Origin: JBDHRG01 sp039807445 | Lineage (GTDB): Bacteria > Pseudomonadota > Gammaproteobacteria > Competibacterales > Competibacteraceae | DNA: 14,980 nucleotides | NCBI GenBank assembly: GCA_039807445.1 | Contig: JBDHRG010000099.1 | Coordinates: 1 to 14,980 of the forward strand | Direction: 5' to 3' | Part shown: in pieces, positions 1-6,980 of the stretch | Numbering within the stretch: the first letter of the stretch is position 1 | Layout of the letters: every line of letters begins with the position of its first letter | Made by a program: the position numbers and the translations under genes | The notes under the pieces: generated by a model | The model's input: the letters and a program-made list of their open reading frames with translations, nothing else | What the model was told of the DNA's origin: nothing | Database searches by the model: none

Positions 1-783
1 GTCGAGCGCGGCGAGCTGCGCCGCGTGCCCGGCCAGCGCGTCGCAGGCTCGCGCCTCGTCGGCCTCGAGCGCCGCGCGCGCTTCGGCCGCCAGCGGCTGG
101 CGCTCGGCCAGTTGCCGCGTCAGTTCGTCGAGCCGGCCGCTTTCCGCCTGCGCGCGCTCGTAGGCGCGCTTGGAAAGGAGGCTGTAGACGTCGGTACCGG
201 TCAGCGTCTCGAGCAGCGCGGCGCGCTCGCCATCCTTGGCCTTCAGGAAGGCGGCGAACTCGTTCTGCGCCAGCAGTACCGCGCGCGTGAACTGCTCGAA
301 GCGCAGGCCGAGCCGCGCCTCGATCTCGCGCAGCACCTCGCCCTTGTTGCCGCAGGCAACGAGCTGGCCGTCGGCCAGGCGCGCCAGGCTGATCTCGGTG
401 TCCTGGAGCTTGCCGTCGGAGCGGCCGCGGGCGCGACGCACGCGCCAGCGTGCGCGCCAGCCGAGGCCGTCGTTGCCGACGAAGTCGACCTCGGCGTAAC
501 CCTCGCCGGCGCCGCGGCGCAGCAGGTTGCCGGCGTCGCCCGGCGACAGCGTCGCGTCGCGAACGTCGGGCAGGCGCACGCCCTTGGCATCGGCCTTGTC
601 GAGCCGCGGCGTGCGCTCGTAGAGCGCGACGCACAGCGCGTCGAGCAGCGTGCTCTTGCCGGCGCCGGTCGGGCCGGTGATCGCGAACAGGCCGCTCGAG
701 GCGAGCGGTTCGGCGGTGAAGTCGAGCTCGAACGGGCCGGCGAGCGAAGCGAGGTTGGCGCCGCGGATCGCGAGGATCTTCAT
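1..783 (-). CDS. sbcC: SbcC, ATPase subunit of SbcCD nuclease (partial, N-terminus)
   Basis: SbcC is the SMC/Rad50-like ATPase that, with SbcD, opens and cleaves DNA hairpins and processes double-strand ends. The 261 codons here are its N-terminal part. The start MKILAIRGANLASLAGPFEL is typical of SbcC/Rad50, and a Walker A motif GPTGAGKST sits at residues 37-45. A Q-loop segment (VLLAQNEFAAFL) follows near residue 180, and after that the sequence becomes Glu/Ala/Leu/Arg-rich, as at the beginning of the first coiled-coil arm. The rest of the arm, the zinc hook and the Walker B half lie beyond the left edge. The ATG overlaps the sbcD stop codon as ATGA, so translation is probably coupled and the two proteins made together. 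The open end is the window edge, not a truncation. Confidence 0.95.
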   Translation of the reverse strand, partial: MKILAIRGANLASLAGPFELDFTAEPLASSGLFAITGPTGAGKSTLLDALCVALYERTPRLDKADAKGVRLPDVRDATLSPGDAGNLLRRGAGEGYAEVDFVGNDGLGWRARWRVRRARGRSDGKLQDTEISLARLADGQLVACGNKGEVLREIEARLGLRFEQFTRAVLLAQNEFAAFLKAKDGERAALLETLTGTDVYSLLSKRAYERAQAESGRLDELTRQLAERQPLAAEARAALEADEARACDALAGHAAQLAALD

Positions 784-2018
784 GCGTCGGCCTGCGCCTC
801 GAGCAGCAGCTCGGCGAAGGCGCGCGCCAGCGGTTCGGGCGGCTCGGCGCCGTAGCGCTGCGCGTACAGGCGGCGGAACACGTCTTCGGGCTGCAGCCGC
901 TCGAGCTGCTCGGGCGCCGCGACGACCGCGCCGGCGTCGGCGCGCGCGTAGTGCGGCTCGATCCGTGCCAGGCGCACCGGCTTGCCTTCGAGCGTGGCTT
1001 CGATGCGCGCGCGCAGCCCCGGCTCGGGGCCGCTCAGACGCACGCGGACCTCGAGGTAGGGGCGCTCGTCCTCGGGGCGCTCGGGCAGCGCCAGCGCGGC
1101 GAGCGCCGCCTCGACTTCGGCCAGCGACGCCGGGCCGGCCTCGGGCAGGCGCAGCAGCTCGACGAAGCGCGGCACCGCGATCGGCTCGGCCGCGGCCAGG
1201 CGCTCGCCGTCGAGCTCGATACGCACCATCTGGTGCGGGTAGCGGGTCTCGGCGAACGACATCGGCAGCGGGCTGCCGGCGTAGCGCAGCCGCGCCTGGC
1301 CGGCGACGCGCTGCGCCAGGTGCAGGTGGCCGAGCGCGACGTAGGCCAGCCGCGGGTCGAACAGTCCGGCCGGCATCGCTTCGGCGCCGCCGATCACGAT
1401 GCGCCGCTCGGACAGCTCCGAGGTCCGGCCGCCAGCCAGGTGCAGGTGGCCCATCGCCAGCAGCGCCTGGCCGGGCTCGCGCCGCGCCAGCCCCAGCTCG
1501 AGCGCGCGGCGGTAGAGCTCGGCGGTGCCGGCGGCGTAGGCGTCATCCGCGGCCTCGACCCGCGGCACGTCGCCGGGGCGCAGGAAGGGCAGCGCCAGGC
1601 ACCAGGCGGCGATCCTGCCGTCGCGATCGCGCAGCGGCACCACGGCGCACGTCGGGTCGGGTTCGCCGGCGGCATCGCGCGGCAGCCAGCCGATCACGCG
1701 CGCGTCGAGGCTTTCCAGCAGCGGCGCGGTGGTTTCGAGCCGGGCCGGCGAGTCGTGGTTGCCGGCGATCAGCACCACCTGCAGCTGCGGCACGCGCCGG
1801 CGCGCGTCGGCGAGGAAGCGGTTCAGCGCGCGCTGCGCCGCGGCGGGCGGGTTGGCGCTGTCGAACACGTCGCCGGCGATCAGCAGCGCATCGGCGCGCT
1901 CGGCTTCGAGCGTGCCGAGCAGCCAGTCGAGGAAGCGTCCGTGCTCATGGCTGCGGTCGAAGCCGTGCAGCGTCTGGCCCAGGTGCCAGTCGGCGGTATG
2001 CAGGATGCGTAGGCCCAA
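780..2018 (-). CDS. sbcD: SbcD, Mre11-like nuclease subunit of SbcCD
   Basis: This is the metal-dependent nuclease subunit of SbcCD, which acts on DNA ends and palindrome hairpins in the cytoplasm. The 412-residue protein shows all calcineurin-like phosphoesterase motifs: D10/H12 in HTADWHLG, D50 in AGDVFD, N87-H88-D89 in AGNHDS, and histidines in MGHLH (191/193) and GHLH (231/233). The C-terminal 150 residues match the SbcD capping region in position and length. The start is TTG at 2018 (minus strand), preceded at 8 bases by GGAGGG. No later start would keep the first metal-binding motif. The gene ends inside the sbcC start codon. It lies 58 bases after the alpha/beta hydrolase gene, with no clear terminator between them, so read-through from upstream is possible. 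Confidence 0.96.
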   Translation of the reverse strand: MGLRILHTADWHLGQTLHGFDRSHEHGRFLDWLLGTLEAERADALLIAGDVFDSANPPAAAQRALNRFLADARRRVPQLQVVLIAGNHDSPARLETTAPLLESLDARVIGWLPRDAAGEPDPTCAVVPLRDRDGRIAAWCLALPFLRPGDVPRVEAADDAYAAGTAELYRRALELGLARREPGQALLAMGHLHLAGGRTSELSERRIVIGGAEAMPAGLFDPRLAYVALGHLHLAQRVAGQARLRYAGSPLPMSFAETRYPHQMVRIELDGERLAAAEPIAVPRFVELLRLPEAGPASLAEVEAALAALALPERPEDERPYLEVRVRLSGPEPGLRARIEATLEGKPVRLARIEPHYARADAGAVVAAPEQLERLQPEDVFRRLYAQRYGAEPPEPLARAFAELLLEAQADA

Positions 2019-2076
2019 GCGCTGTTCCCTCCGTGCGAGCGAGCGCGCACTTTAGCGCAGCGGGCCAGGCACGGCA

Positions 2077-2913
2077 TCAGCGGACACGCTCGCCGAACAG
2101 GAAGTCGCCGATCAGCTTCATCCGGCGCGCGTGCGCGGCCGGGCCGTCCATGAAGGGGTGGGCGAAATCGTCGGCGACGACCACCCGCGCCGCGCGCGCC
2201 CGCGCGGCCTCGAGCAGCTCGCGCATGTCGCGCGGCGTGACGACGCGGTCGTTCGAACCGCTGATCACGAGCAGCCGCGCGCTGTCGGCGGGCAGGTTCT
2301 CGACCGGGTCGTACTGCCTGGGGCAGCCGTGGTCCGACAGGCGGCTCGGCGCCGAATCGATCACGGCGCGGTCGTAGGGCAGGCCGCTGCCGACGACGTT
2401 GGCGACGACGATGCCGCCGAAGGAGATCCCGTACAGCAGCTTGCGCTCGTAGCCGAGTCCGGCGAGCGCGGCGAAGATGTCGCGGTAATCGCGGGTGATC
2501 GCCTTCAGCCGCGGCCTGCCCTCCGACTCGCCGTAGCCGCGGTAGTCGTAGAGGTAGACGTCGTGGCGGCGCTCGGCGAAAGCCGCGAACGCCTCGAGCA
2601 GCTGGTCGGCGAGCATCGCGTTGCCCTGCGCGACCAGCACGAAGCCCTGCGGCGGGCCGCTGCCGGCTGCCGACAGCTTGTAGCCGCGCAGGCGGCGGCC
2701 GTCGACGGTCGTGTACGCCAGCGGCAGCGCGTTCGGGATCGCGGCGGCGGCCCGGGGATCGGCCTTGCCGGCGGCGGCGCTCCACAGCGCGAACATCAGC
2801 GGCTCCTTGATCGCGCCGCACACCGATTGCTCGAGGTTCTCGGGCGCGGCTGCGGCGGCGAGGCCGGTCCCGCCGAGCAGGAGCCCTAGCAGGGTGCGCA
2901 TCGGTGTCTGCAT
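2077..2913 (-). CDS. Exported alpha/beta hydrolase
   Basis: This is an alpha/beta-hydrolase-fold enzyme of unknown substrate, predicted to act outside the cytoplasm. The 278-residue protein begins with a signal peptide (MQTPMRTLLGLLLGG and an Ala-rich end, cleavage near residues 20-23). The fold is marked by YLYDYRGYGES (about 120-130), the nucleophile elbow GISFGG with Ser164, the acid in GSNDRVV (Asp222) and His252 in FAHPFMD. This is the order expected of a Ser-Asp-His triad. The ATG at 2913 is chosen because GGGAGGAGG sits 5 bases upstream; a GTG 15 bases earlier lies within that site. It resembles the YfhR/Bem46-type group of serine peptidase-like hydrolases, but esterase or thioesterase activity cannot be told apart here. 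It starts 39 bases after amn and may be co-transcribed with it. Confidence 0.85.
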   Translation of the reverse strand: MQTPMRTLLGLLLGGTGLAAAAAPENLEQSVCGAIKEPLMFALWSAAAGKADPRAAAAIPNALPLAYTTVDGRRLRGYKLSAAGSGPPQGFVLVAQGNAMLADQLLEAFAAFAERRHDVYLYDYRGYGESEGRPRLKAITRDYRDIFAALAGLGYERKLLYGISFGGIVVANVVGSGLPYDRAVIDSAPSRLSDHGCPRQYDPVENLPADSARLLVISGSNDRVVTPRDMRELLEAARARAARVVVADDFAHPFMDGPAAHARRMKLIGDFLFGERVR

Positions 2914-2952
2914 CGAACCTCCTCCCACACAGGCGGTCGGCCGCGTGCGGGC

Positions 2953-4455
2953 CTACTGGAACGCCACCTCGGCGAAGCTCCTGAGCTTGCGGCTGTGCAG
3001 GCGCTCGAGGCCGTTGGTGCGCAGCAGCTCGAGCGCGAGCACGCCGATCTTCAGGTGCTGGTCGACGCGCTCGCGGTAGAAGCGGTCGGCCATGCCGGGC
3101 AGCTTGAGCTCGCCGTGCAGCGGCTTGTCGGAGACGCACAGCAGCGTGCCGTAGGGCACGCGGAAGCGGAAGCCGTTGGCGGCGATGGTCGCGCTCTCCA
3201 TGTCGAGCGCGACCGCGCGGCTCTGGCTCAGGCGCTGCACCGTCTCGCGGTGGTGGCGCAGCTCCCAGTTGCGGTCGTCGACGGTGGCGACGGTGCCGGT
3301 GCGCATCACGCGCTTGAGCTCGTAGCGGTCGAGTCCGGTGACGCGTGTCACCGCTTCCTCGAGCGCGAGCTGCACCTCGGCCAGCGCCGGCACCGGCACC
3401 CACGGCGGCAGGTCGTCGTCGAGCACGTGGTCGTCGCGCACGTAGCCGTGCGCGAGCACGTAGTCGCCGAGGCGCTGCGTGTTGCGCAACCCGGCGCAGT
3501 GGCCGAGCATGATCCAGGCGTGCGGGCGCAGCACGGCGATGTGGTCGGTGATGGTCTTGGCGTTCGACGGACCGACGCCGATGTTGATCATCGTGATGCC
3601 GCCGCCGTCGAGGCGCTGCAGGTGGTAGGCCGGCATCTGCGGCGCGCGCGGCGGCGGCGTGCCCTCGGTGCCGCCGGCGCCGAGGTTGGCGTTGCGCGTG
3701 ATCACGTTGCCGGGCTCGACGAAGGCGGTGTACTGGCTGCGGTAGGCGCGCTCGTCGGGGACGTCGTTCGGCTGCATGATCTCGCGGCCGAGCTTGACGA
3801 ACTCGTCGATGTAGAACTGGTAGTTGGTGAACAGCACGTAGTTCTGTACGTGCTCGGGCGAGGTCGCGGTGTAGTGCCGCAGCCGGTGCAGCGAGTAGTC
3901 GACGCGCGGCGCGGTCAGCAGCGCCAGCGGCTGCGGCTGGCCGGGCGGCGGCACGTAGGTGCCGTTGACGATGCGGTCGTCCATCGCTCCGAGCTCGGGC
4001 ACGTCGAAGCAGTCGCGCAGCCGTGCGAGCCGCTCGGGGTCGAGGTCGCCCTCGACGTGGATGCCTTCGGCGAAGGCGAAGTGGATCGGGATCGGCTGGC
4101 GGCTGACGCCGATCTCGAGCGCGACCTCGTGGTTGCGGCGCAGGAGCCGGAACTGTTCGGCATAGTAGTGCGCGAACAGCTCGGGGCGCGTCAGCGTGGT
4201 CGCGTACGTCTCGGGACCGGCGACGAAGCCGTAGGCCAGGCGCGTGTCGACGCGCGTACTCGATTCGGTGCGCACGCGCACCTCGGGGTAGCAGGCGCGG
4301 ACGTGCTCGGGCAGCGTCGCGCCGGCGGCATAGCGGCCGAAGGCATCGCGCAGGTAGGCGGTGTTGGCGTCGTAGATTTCGCGCACGCGCGCGACCGCCG
4401 CCTGCGGATCGGTGAAGGCCTCGGTAGGGAAGACGGGGACGTCGTTGTCGGTCAT
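2953..4455 (-). CDS. amn: AMP nucleosidase
   Basis: This enzyme hydrolyses AMP to adenine and ribose 5-phosphate in the cytoplasm, regulating AMP pools and feeding purine salvage. The 500-residue protein is close to the roughly 480 residues of E. coli Amn. It has the AMP nucleosidase N-terminal domain (about 1-180) followed by a nucleoside-phosphorylase-like catalytic domain. Recognisable segments are INIGVGPSNAKTITDHIAVL, the GHCAGLRNTQ segment, LDMESATIAANGF with Asp418, and LLCVSDKPLHGELKLPG with Asp443. The C-terminus LHSRKLRSF is characteristic of Amn. The ATG at 4455 is preferred because GGAG lies about 10 bases upstream; the in-frame ATG at 4476 has no such site. It is the first gene of a leftward group with the hydrolase and sbcDC, and is divergent from the Bmp-family binding protein. 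Confidence 0.95.
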   Translation of the reverse strand: MTDNDVPVFPTEAFTDPQAAVARVREIYDANTAYLRDAFGRYAAGATLPEHVRACYPEVRVRTESSTRVDTRLAYGFVAGPETYATTLTRPELFAHYYAEQFRLLRRNHEVALEIGVSRQPIPIHFAFAEGIHVEGDLDPERLARLRDCFDVPELGAMDDRIVNGTYVPPPGQPQPLALLTAPRVDYSLHRLRHYTATSPEHVQNYVLFTNYQFYIDEFVKLGREIMQPNDVPDERAYRSQYTAFVEPGNVITRNANLGAGGTEGTPPPRAPQMPAYHLQRLDGGGITMINIGVGPSNAKTITDHIAVLRPHAWIMLGHCAGLRNTQRLGDYVLAHGYVRDDHVLDDDLPPWVPVPALAEVQLALEEAVTRVTGLDRYELKRVMRTGTVATVDDRNWELRHHRETVQRLSQSRAVALDMESATIAANGFRFRVPYGTLLCVSDKPLHGELKLPGMADRFYRERVDQHLKIGVLALELLRTNGLERLHSRKLRSFAEVAFQ

Positions 4456-4730
4456 CGGTGTGCGCTCCGGTTCCATGCGCGCATTGTCGCCGCAAAGCAC
4501 GCCCGGGATGCAAACGCGCGTTGCCGGCGCTGTTTTTCGCAGCGGCTGCTGCGCGGAGACACGCGAGTGCGGTCCCTGGCGGTGTTCTGAATCCAATGAA
4601 CCGAGCCCATGAACACTAAATATAGTTAATTTGTCATCTATGGATCGCAACAGGCTGCGCGTGGAGGCGCACCGATGCGCCGCGTCCGCCCGCGTGTCGG
4701 GCATGTGTCACACGAGCCGAGGAGGCTGGA
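4456..4730. promoter_or_regulatory. Divergent intergenic region with AT-rich promoter candidate
   Basis: No gene is seen in these 275 bases between the divergent amn and Bmp-family genes. The stretch around 4590-4645 is clearly AT-rich against the surrounding DNA, as expected for promoters in a high-G+C genome. On the plus strand TATAGT (4621-4626) is a good -10 match. On the minus strand TATATT (4624-4619) is another, so the two would overlap. Neither has a convincing -35 at 16-18 bases. A short inverted repeat ACTA-AATA-TAGT (4615-4626) coincides with both -10 candidates and could be an operator. The ribosome binding site of the plus-strand gene, GAGGAGG, is at 4719-4725. Confidence 0.4.
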
Positions 4731-5822
4731 ATGGATCGGAAACGAGGGTGGGCATGGCCCAGACAAGACGAGCCGGGTGCCGCGGAACGCGGGGCCGGCG
4801 CGATGCGCGGTTCGGGCCTCGACCGGCGGCGGTTCCTGCTCGCCGCGCTCGCCGCGGCGGGGGTGGCGTGCTTCGGGGCGCCGCCGCGGCGTGCGGATGC
4901 CGCGCCGGTGCGGGTCGCGGCGCTGTTCACCGGACGCATCGACGACCGGGGCTTCATGGAGGCCGGCTACCGTGGCCTGATGCGCGCCCAGGGTGAGCTC
5001 GGCGCCGCGGTCGAACACCTCGACGGCGTGCCGTTCGAGCGCGAGCGGCAGGTGGCTGCACTGCGCGAGCTGGCGGCGCGCAAGCCGGACCTGGTCGTCG
5101 CCCACGGCGGCCAGAACAACGAACCGGCGAAGATCGTCGCAGCGCAGTTCCCGGAGGTGCGCTTCGTCGTGACCCAGGGCAACGTCGCGGCGCCGAACCT
5201 CGCCAGCTACGAGGTCTTGCAGGAGCACTCCGCCTACCTCGCCGGCGCCGCGGCGGGGCTGCTGACCCGCACCGGTGTCGTCGGCCACATGTCGGGGATC
5301 CGGGTGCCGCCGGGGCTGCGCGGCCGGGCCGCCTTCGCCGCCGGGCTGCGCGCCACCAAGCCGACGGCACGCCTGCTGAGCAACTTCTCCGGCAACCAGG
5401 ACGACGTGGCACTGGCCAAGCGGATCGCGCTGGCCGAGATCGACGCCGGTGCCGACATCATCTTCACGATGCTGAACGCCGGCCGCGCCGGTGCCATCGA
5501 CGCGTGCCGCGAGCGCGGCGTGAAGCAGATCGGCAACGTCGGCGACTGGGTCGCGACGACGCCCGATGTCTTCATCGGCTCGGCGTTCGCCGACGTCGGC
5601 GTGACCGTGTTCAACGCCGTGCGCGATCTGCGCGACGGTCGCTGGCAAGGGGGGCGCCACGTCCGCATCGGCCTGGAGGATGAAACCGCGGTGCGCCTGA
5701 TCCTGGCGTCCGATGCGGCGGCAGCCGTCGGCGCGCGGCTCGAGCCGTTCGCGGCCGACATCCGCGCGGGCCGGCTCGCGATCCCGACCGAATACGACGG
5801 CCCGGAATTCACGCCTGCCTGA
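4731..5822 (+). CDS. Bmp/PnrA-family substrate-binding lipoprotein-like protein with Tat signal
   Basis: This is a periplasmic solute-binding protein of the basic membrane protein (Bmp/Med/PnrA) family. Characterised members bind purine nucleosides for ABC import, and some relatives act as sensors. The 363-residue protein has an extended N-terminal region, then LDRRRFLLAALAAAGVA (30-46), a twin-arginine-type signal. A signal-peptidase site follows ADA at 55-57. Cys47 lies in a poor lipobox (GVAC), so lipid attachment is uncertain. Family segments follow: VRVAALFTGRIDDRGFMEAG, VVAHGGQNNEPAKI, FVVTQGN and GVVGHMSGI. The ATG at 4731 is supported by GAGGAGG 5 bases upstream; Met25 (4803) lacks a clear site. 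No permease or ATPase gene is adjacent, so its transporter partner, if any, is elsewhere. Its ligand is unknown. Confidence 0.85.
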   Translation: MDRKRGWAWPRQDEPGAAERGAGAMRGSGLDRRRFLLAALAAAGVACFGAPPRRADAAPVRVAALFTGRIDDRGFMEAGYRGLMRAQGELGAAVEHLDGVPFERERQVAALRELAARKPDLVVAHGGQNNEPAKIVAAQFPEVRFVVTQGNVAAPNLASYEVLQEHSAYLAGAAAGLLTRTGVVGHMSGIRVPPGLRGRAAFAAGLRATKPTARLLSNFSGNQDDVALAKRIALAEIDAGADIIFTMLNAGRAGAIDACRERGVKQIGNVGDWVATTPDVFIGSAFADVGVTVFNAVRDLRDGRWQGGRHVRIGLEDETAVRLILASDAAAAVGARLEPFAADIRAGRLAIPTEYDGPEFTPA

Positions 5823-5829
5823 GTATCGC

Positions 5830-5888
5830 CAGCGTCGGACCCGTAAACCGCGATGTCGTCGTCGCGGAGCTCGGGACAACTGACGCTG
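5830..5888. other. Nested inverted repeats between convergent genes
   Basis: Between the convergent Bmp-family gene and the RES toxin gene, CAGCGTC (5830-5836) pairs with GACGCTG (5882-5888). Inside it, CCGCGA (5848-5853) pairs with TCGCGG (5862-5867). Together these could fold into a branched or stacked hairpin serving as a bidirectional transcription end. There is no T-run on either side, so it is not a canonical intrinsic terminator. Confidence 0.25.
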
Positions 5889-5896
5889 CGATGGGC

Positions 5897-6394
5897 TCAG
5901 TGTTCCTTCCAGAACCGGCGGTCGAACCGGAACCGCACCGGCTCCGACGCCTCGATGGCGGCGGCGTCGGGATGCCGCGGGTTGAGGATCAGATTGTATT
6001 CGACCGGCGACAACGCCGAGGGAACCTTGAGGAGTGCCGTGAAGTCGCTGAGCAGCCAGTCGCTGCCGATCGCCTGGGTACTCGCCGGCGGCGGATTCGC
6101 GCTCCAGCCGGCCGGCGCTTCGACCAGCTCGAGCACGGCCACTTCGGGCGGAATCGTCAGTGCCAGATAGACGAAGGGGATGGCCGAGTCGTGCCGGCCC
6201 AGGTGGACGAATATTTCGAGGGCTGCGAGCGACCAGCTGCTCGCGAGGTACACCACAGGCTGGCCGATCCGGTGCCAACGACCATCGACGTGCAGCCCGC
6301 CGAGCCCCGACAGCGCGGTCGCGGCGAATTCGGCACGGGTGATGCGCCAGGCGTGCAGCGGTCCGCCGGGCTCGAAAGGGCGCAGCGAGCTCAC
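5897..6394 (-). CDS. RES-domain toxin (NAD+-degrading type)
   Basis: This is the toxin of a RES-Xre type II toxin-antitoxin pair. Characterised RES toxins deplete NAD+ in the cytoplasm by phosphorolysis or hydrolysis and stop growth. The 165-residue protein shows the family landmarks: HAWRI near the N-terminus, Arg39 in DGRWH, Tyr49 in VVYLASS, Glu60 in AALEIFVHL, Ser126 in KVPSALSP, and NLILNPRHPD (134-143). These include the Arg, Glu and Ser that name the domain, so the toxin looks intact. The start is GTG at 6394, forming GTGA with the antitoxin stop. No good ribosome binding site precedes it, which points to translational coupling to the antitoxin. Its substrate is assigned from the family only. 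Confidence 0.92.
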   Translation of the reverse strand: MSSLRPFEPGGPLHAWRITRAEFAATALSGLGGLHVDGRWHRIGQPVVYLASSWSLAALEIFVHLGRHDSAIPFVYLALTIPPEVAVLELVEAPAGWSANPPPASTQAIGSDWLLSDFTALLKVPSALSPVEYNLILNPRHPDAAAIEASEPVRFRFDRRFWKEH

Positions 6395-6816
6395 GCCAGG
6401 AATCCGTACCGGATCCGCATCAGTTCCGCCTTCACCTGCTCGGCGCCGGCGTCGGTGCCCAGCAGCTCGAGCGGCACGCGCTCACCCAGGCCGTGCTCGG
6501 GTTCGCGCAGCCAGGCGAGCGCCTGTTGCTCGTCGCAGAGCACTTCGACGGCAAGTTCGACGATGCGCGCCAGACGGTAGAGGCGATCGCTGGCCGAGGG
6601 CCGGATGACCTCGGCGGCTGCGGTGCGCTCGAGGGTCTTTTCGCTGACACCGAGCACTTGGGCGATCTCGCGGTTGGTGAAGTGCGTTCGCGCCTTGAAG
6701 GTCGCGAGAGCCTGTGCCGGCAGGCCGGCACGGATCAGTGCATCGATCGCGAACGCCGAAGTGGCGGCCGGGCCGAGCACGCGCTTGCCGCCGAGGATTT
6801 CGTGGGTGTAGAGCAT
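6391..6816 (-). CDS. Xre/MbcA/ParS-type antitoxin of the RES toxin
   Basis: This antitoxin binds and neutralises the adjacent RES toxin and is expected to repress the shared promoter. The 141-residue protein has an N-terminal helix-turn-helix region, with TNREIAQVLGVSEKTLERT at about 48-66. It continues into the toxin-binding (DUF2384) domain, with RLYRLARIVELAVEVL (79-93), ALAWLREPEHGLG (99-111) and a C-terminal segment that includes VPLELLGTDAG. This is the standard layout for RES partners. The ATG at 6816 has GAGGGA about 8 bases upstream. A frame open further upstream is disregarded because it would cross the -10 box and operator. The antitoxin gene comes first, as usual, and overlaps the toxin gene by four bases. 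Confidence 0.92.
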   Translation of the reverse strand: MLYTHEILGGKRVLGPAATSAFAIDALIRAGLPAQALATFKARTHFTNREIAQVLGVSEKTLERTAAAEVIRPSASDRLYRLARIVELAVEVLCDEQQALAWLREPEHGLGERVPLELLGTDAGAEQVKAELMRIRYGFLA

Positions 6817-6831
6817 CGCTTTTCCCTCACA

Positions 6832-6852
6832 TTGTCTGTGAATATAGGACAA
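6832..6852 (-). promoter_or_regulatory. Toxin-antitoxin promoter and likely autoregulatory operator
   Basis: An inverted repeat TTGTC-N11-GACAA spans these bases. On the minus strand its spacer holds TATATT (6846-6841), a good -10 box. Transcription would start near 6834, giving a short leader of about 18 bases before the antitoxin ATG at 6816. The -35 region is poor. A dyad over the -10 box directly upstream of an Xre-type antitoxin gene is the expected place for autorepression. Binding is inferred, not shown. Confidence 0.55.
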
Positions 6853-6890
6853 AATGACGGAAGGACCGGCATATCCACCGGTTCCGCAGC

Positions 6891-6920
6891 AGCGGGCACA
6901 GGCGGGTACAGGCGGGCGCC
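6891..6920 (+). repeat. Short tandem repeat, three 10-base units
   Basis: Three imperfect 10-base units follow one another: AGCGGGCACA, GGCGGGTACA, GGCGGGCGCC. They lie in the 128-base leader between the toxin-antitoxin operator and the start of the membrane protein gene. No function is evident, and G-rich composition alone may explain them. Confidence 0.4.
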
Positions 6921-6980
6921 GCGCCATCCTGCCCCGGTCCGAAGGGCGGGGCCCGCGCAAACCGATGAAGGGAGGCGAAC

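Noticed and set aside
2034..2051. Imperfect GTGCG/CGCAC hairpin between the hydrolase and sbcD as a terminator
   Set aside because: The stem has a mismatch, there is no T-run on the minus strand, and the composition alone gives frequent GC pairing here.
650..2377. Long open frame on the plus strand opposite sbcC, sbcD and the hydrolase
   Set aside because: Its translation is low-complexity Arg/Ala/Pro-rich sequence, and the opposite strand has three clear genes with catalytic motifs.
6835..6850. CRP-like TGTGA element near the toxin-antitoxin promoter
   Set aside because: Only one half (CTGTGA on the plus strand) is present; the second half TCACA is missing, and the TTGTC/GACAA dyad explains the symmetry better.
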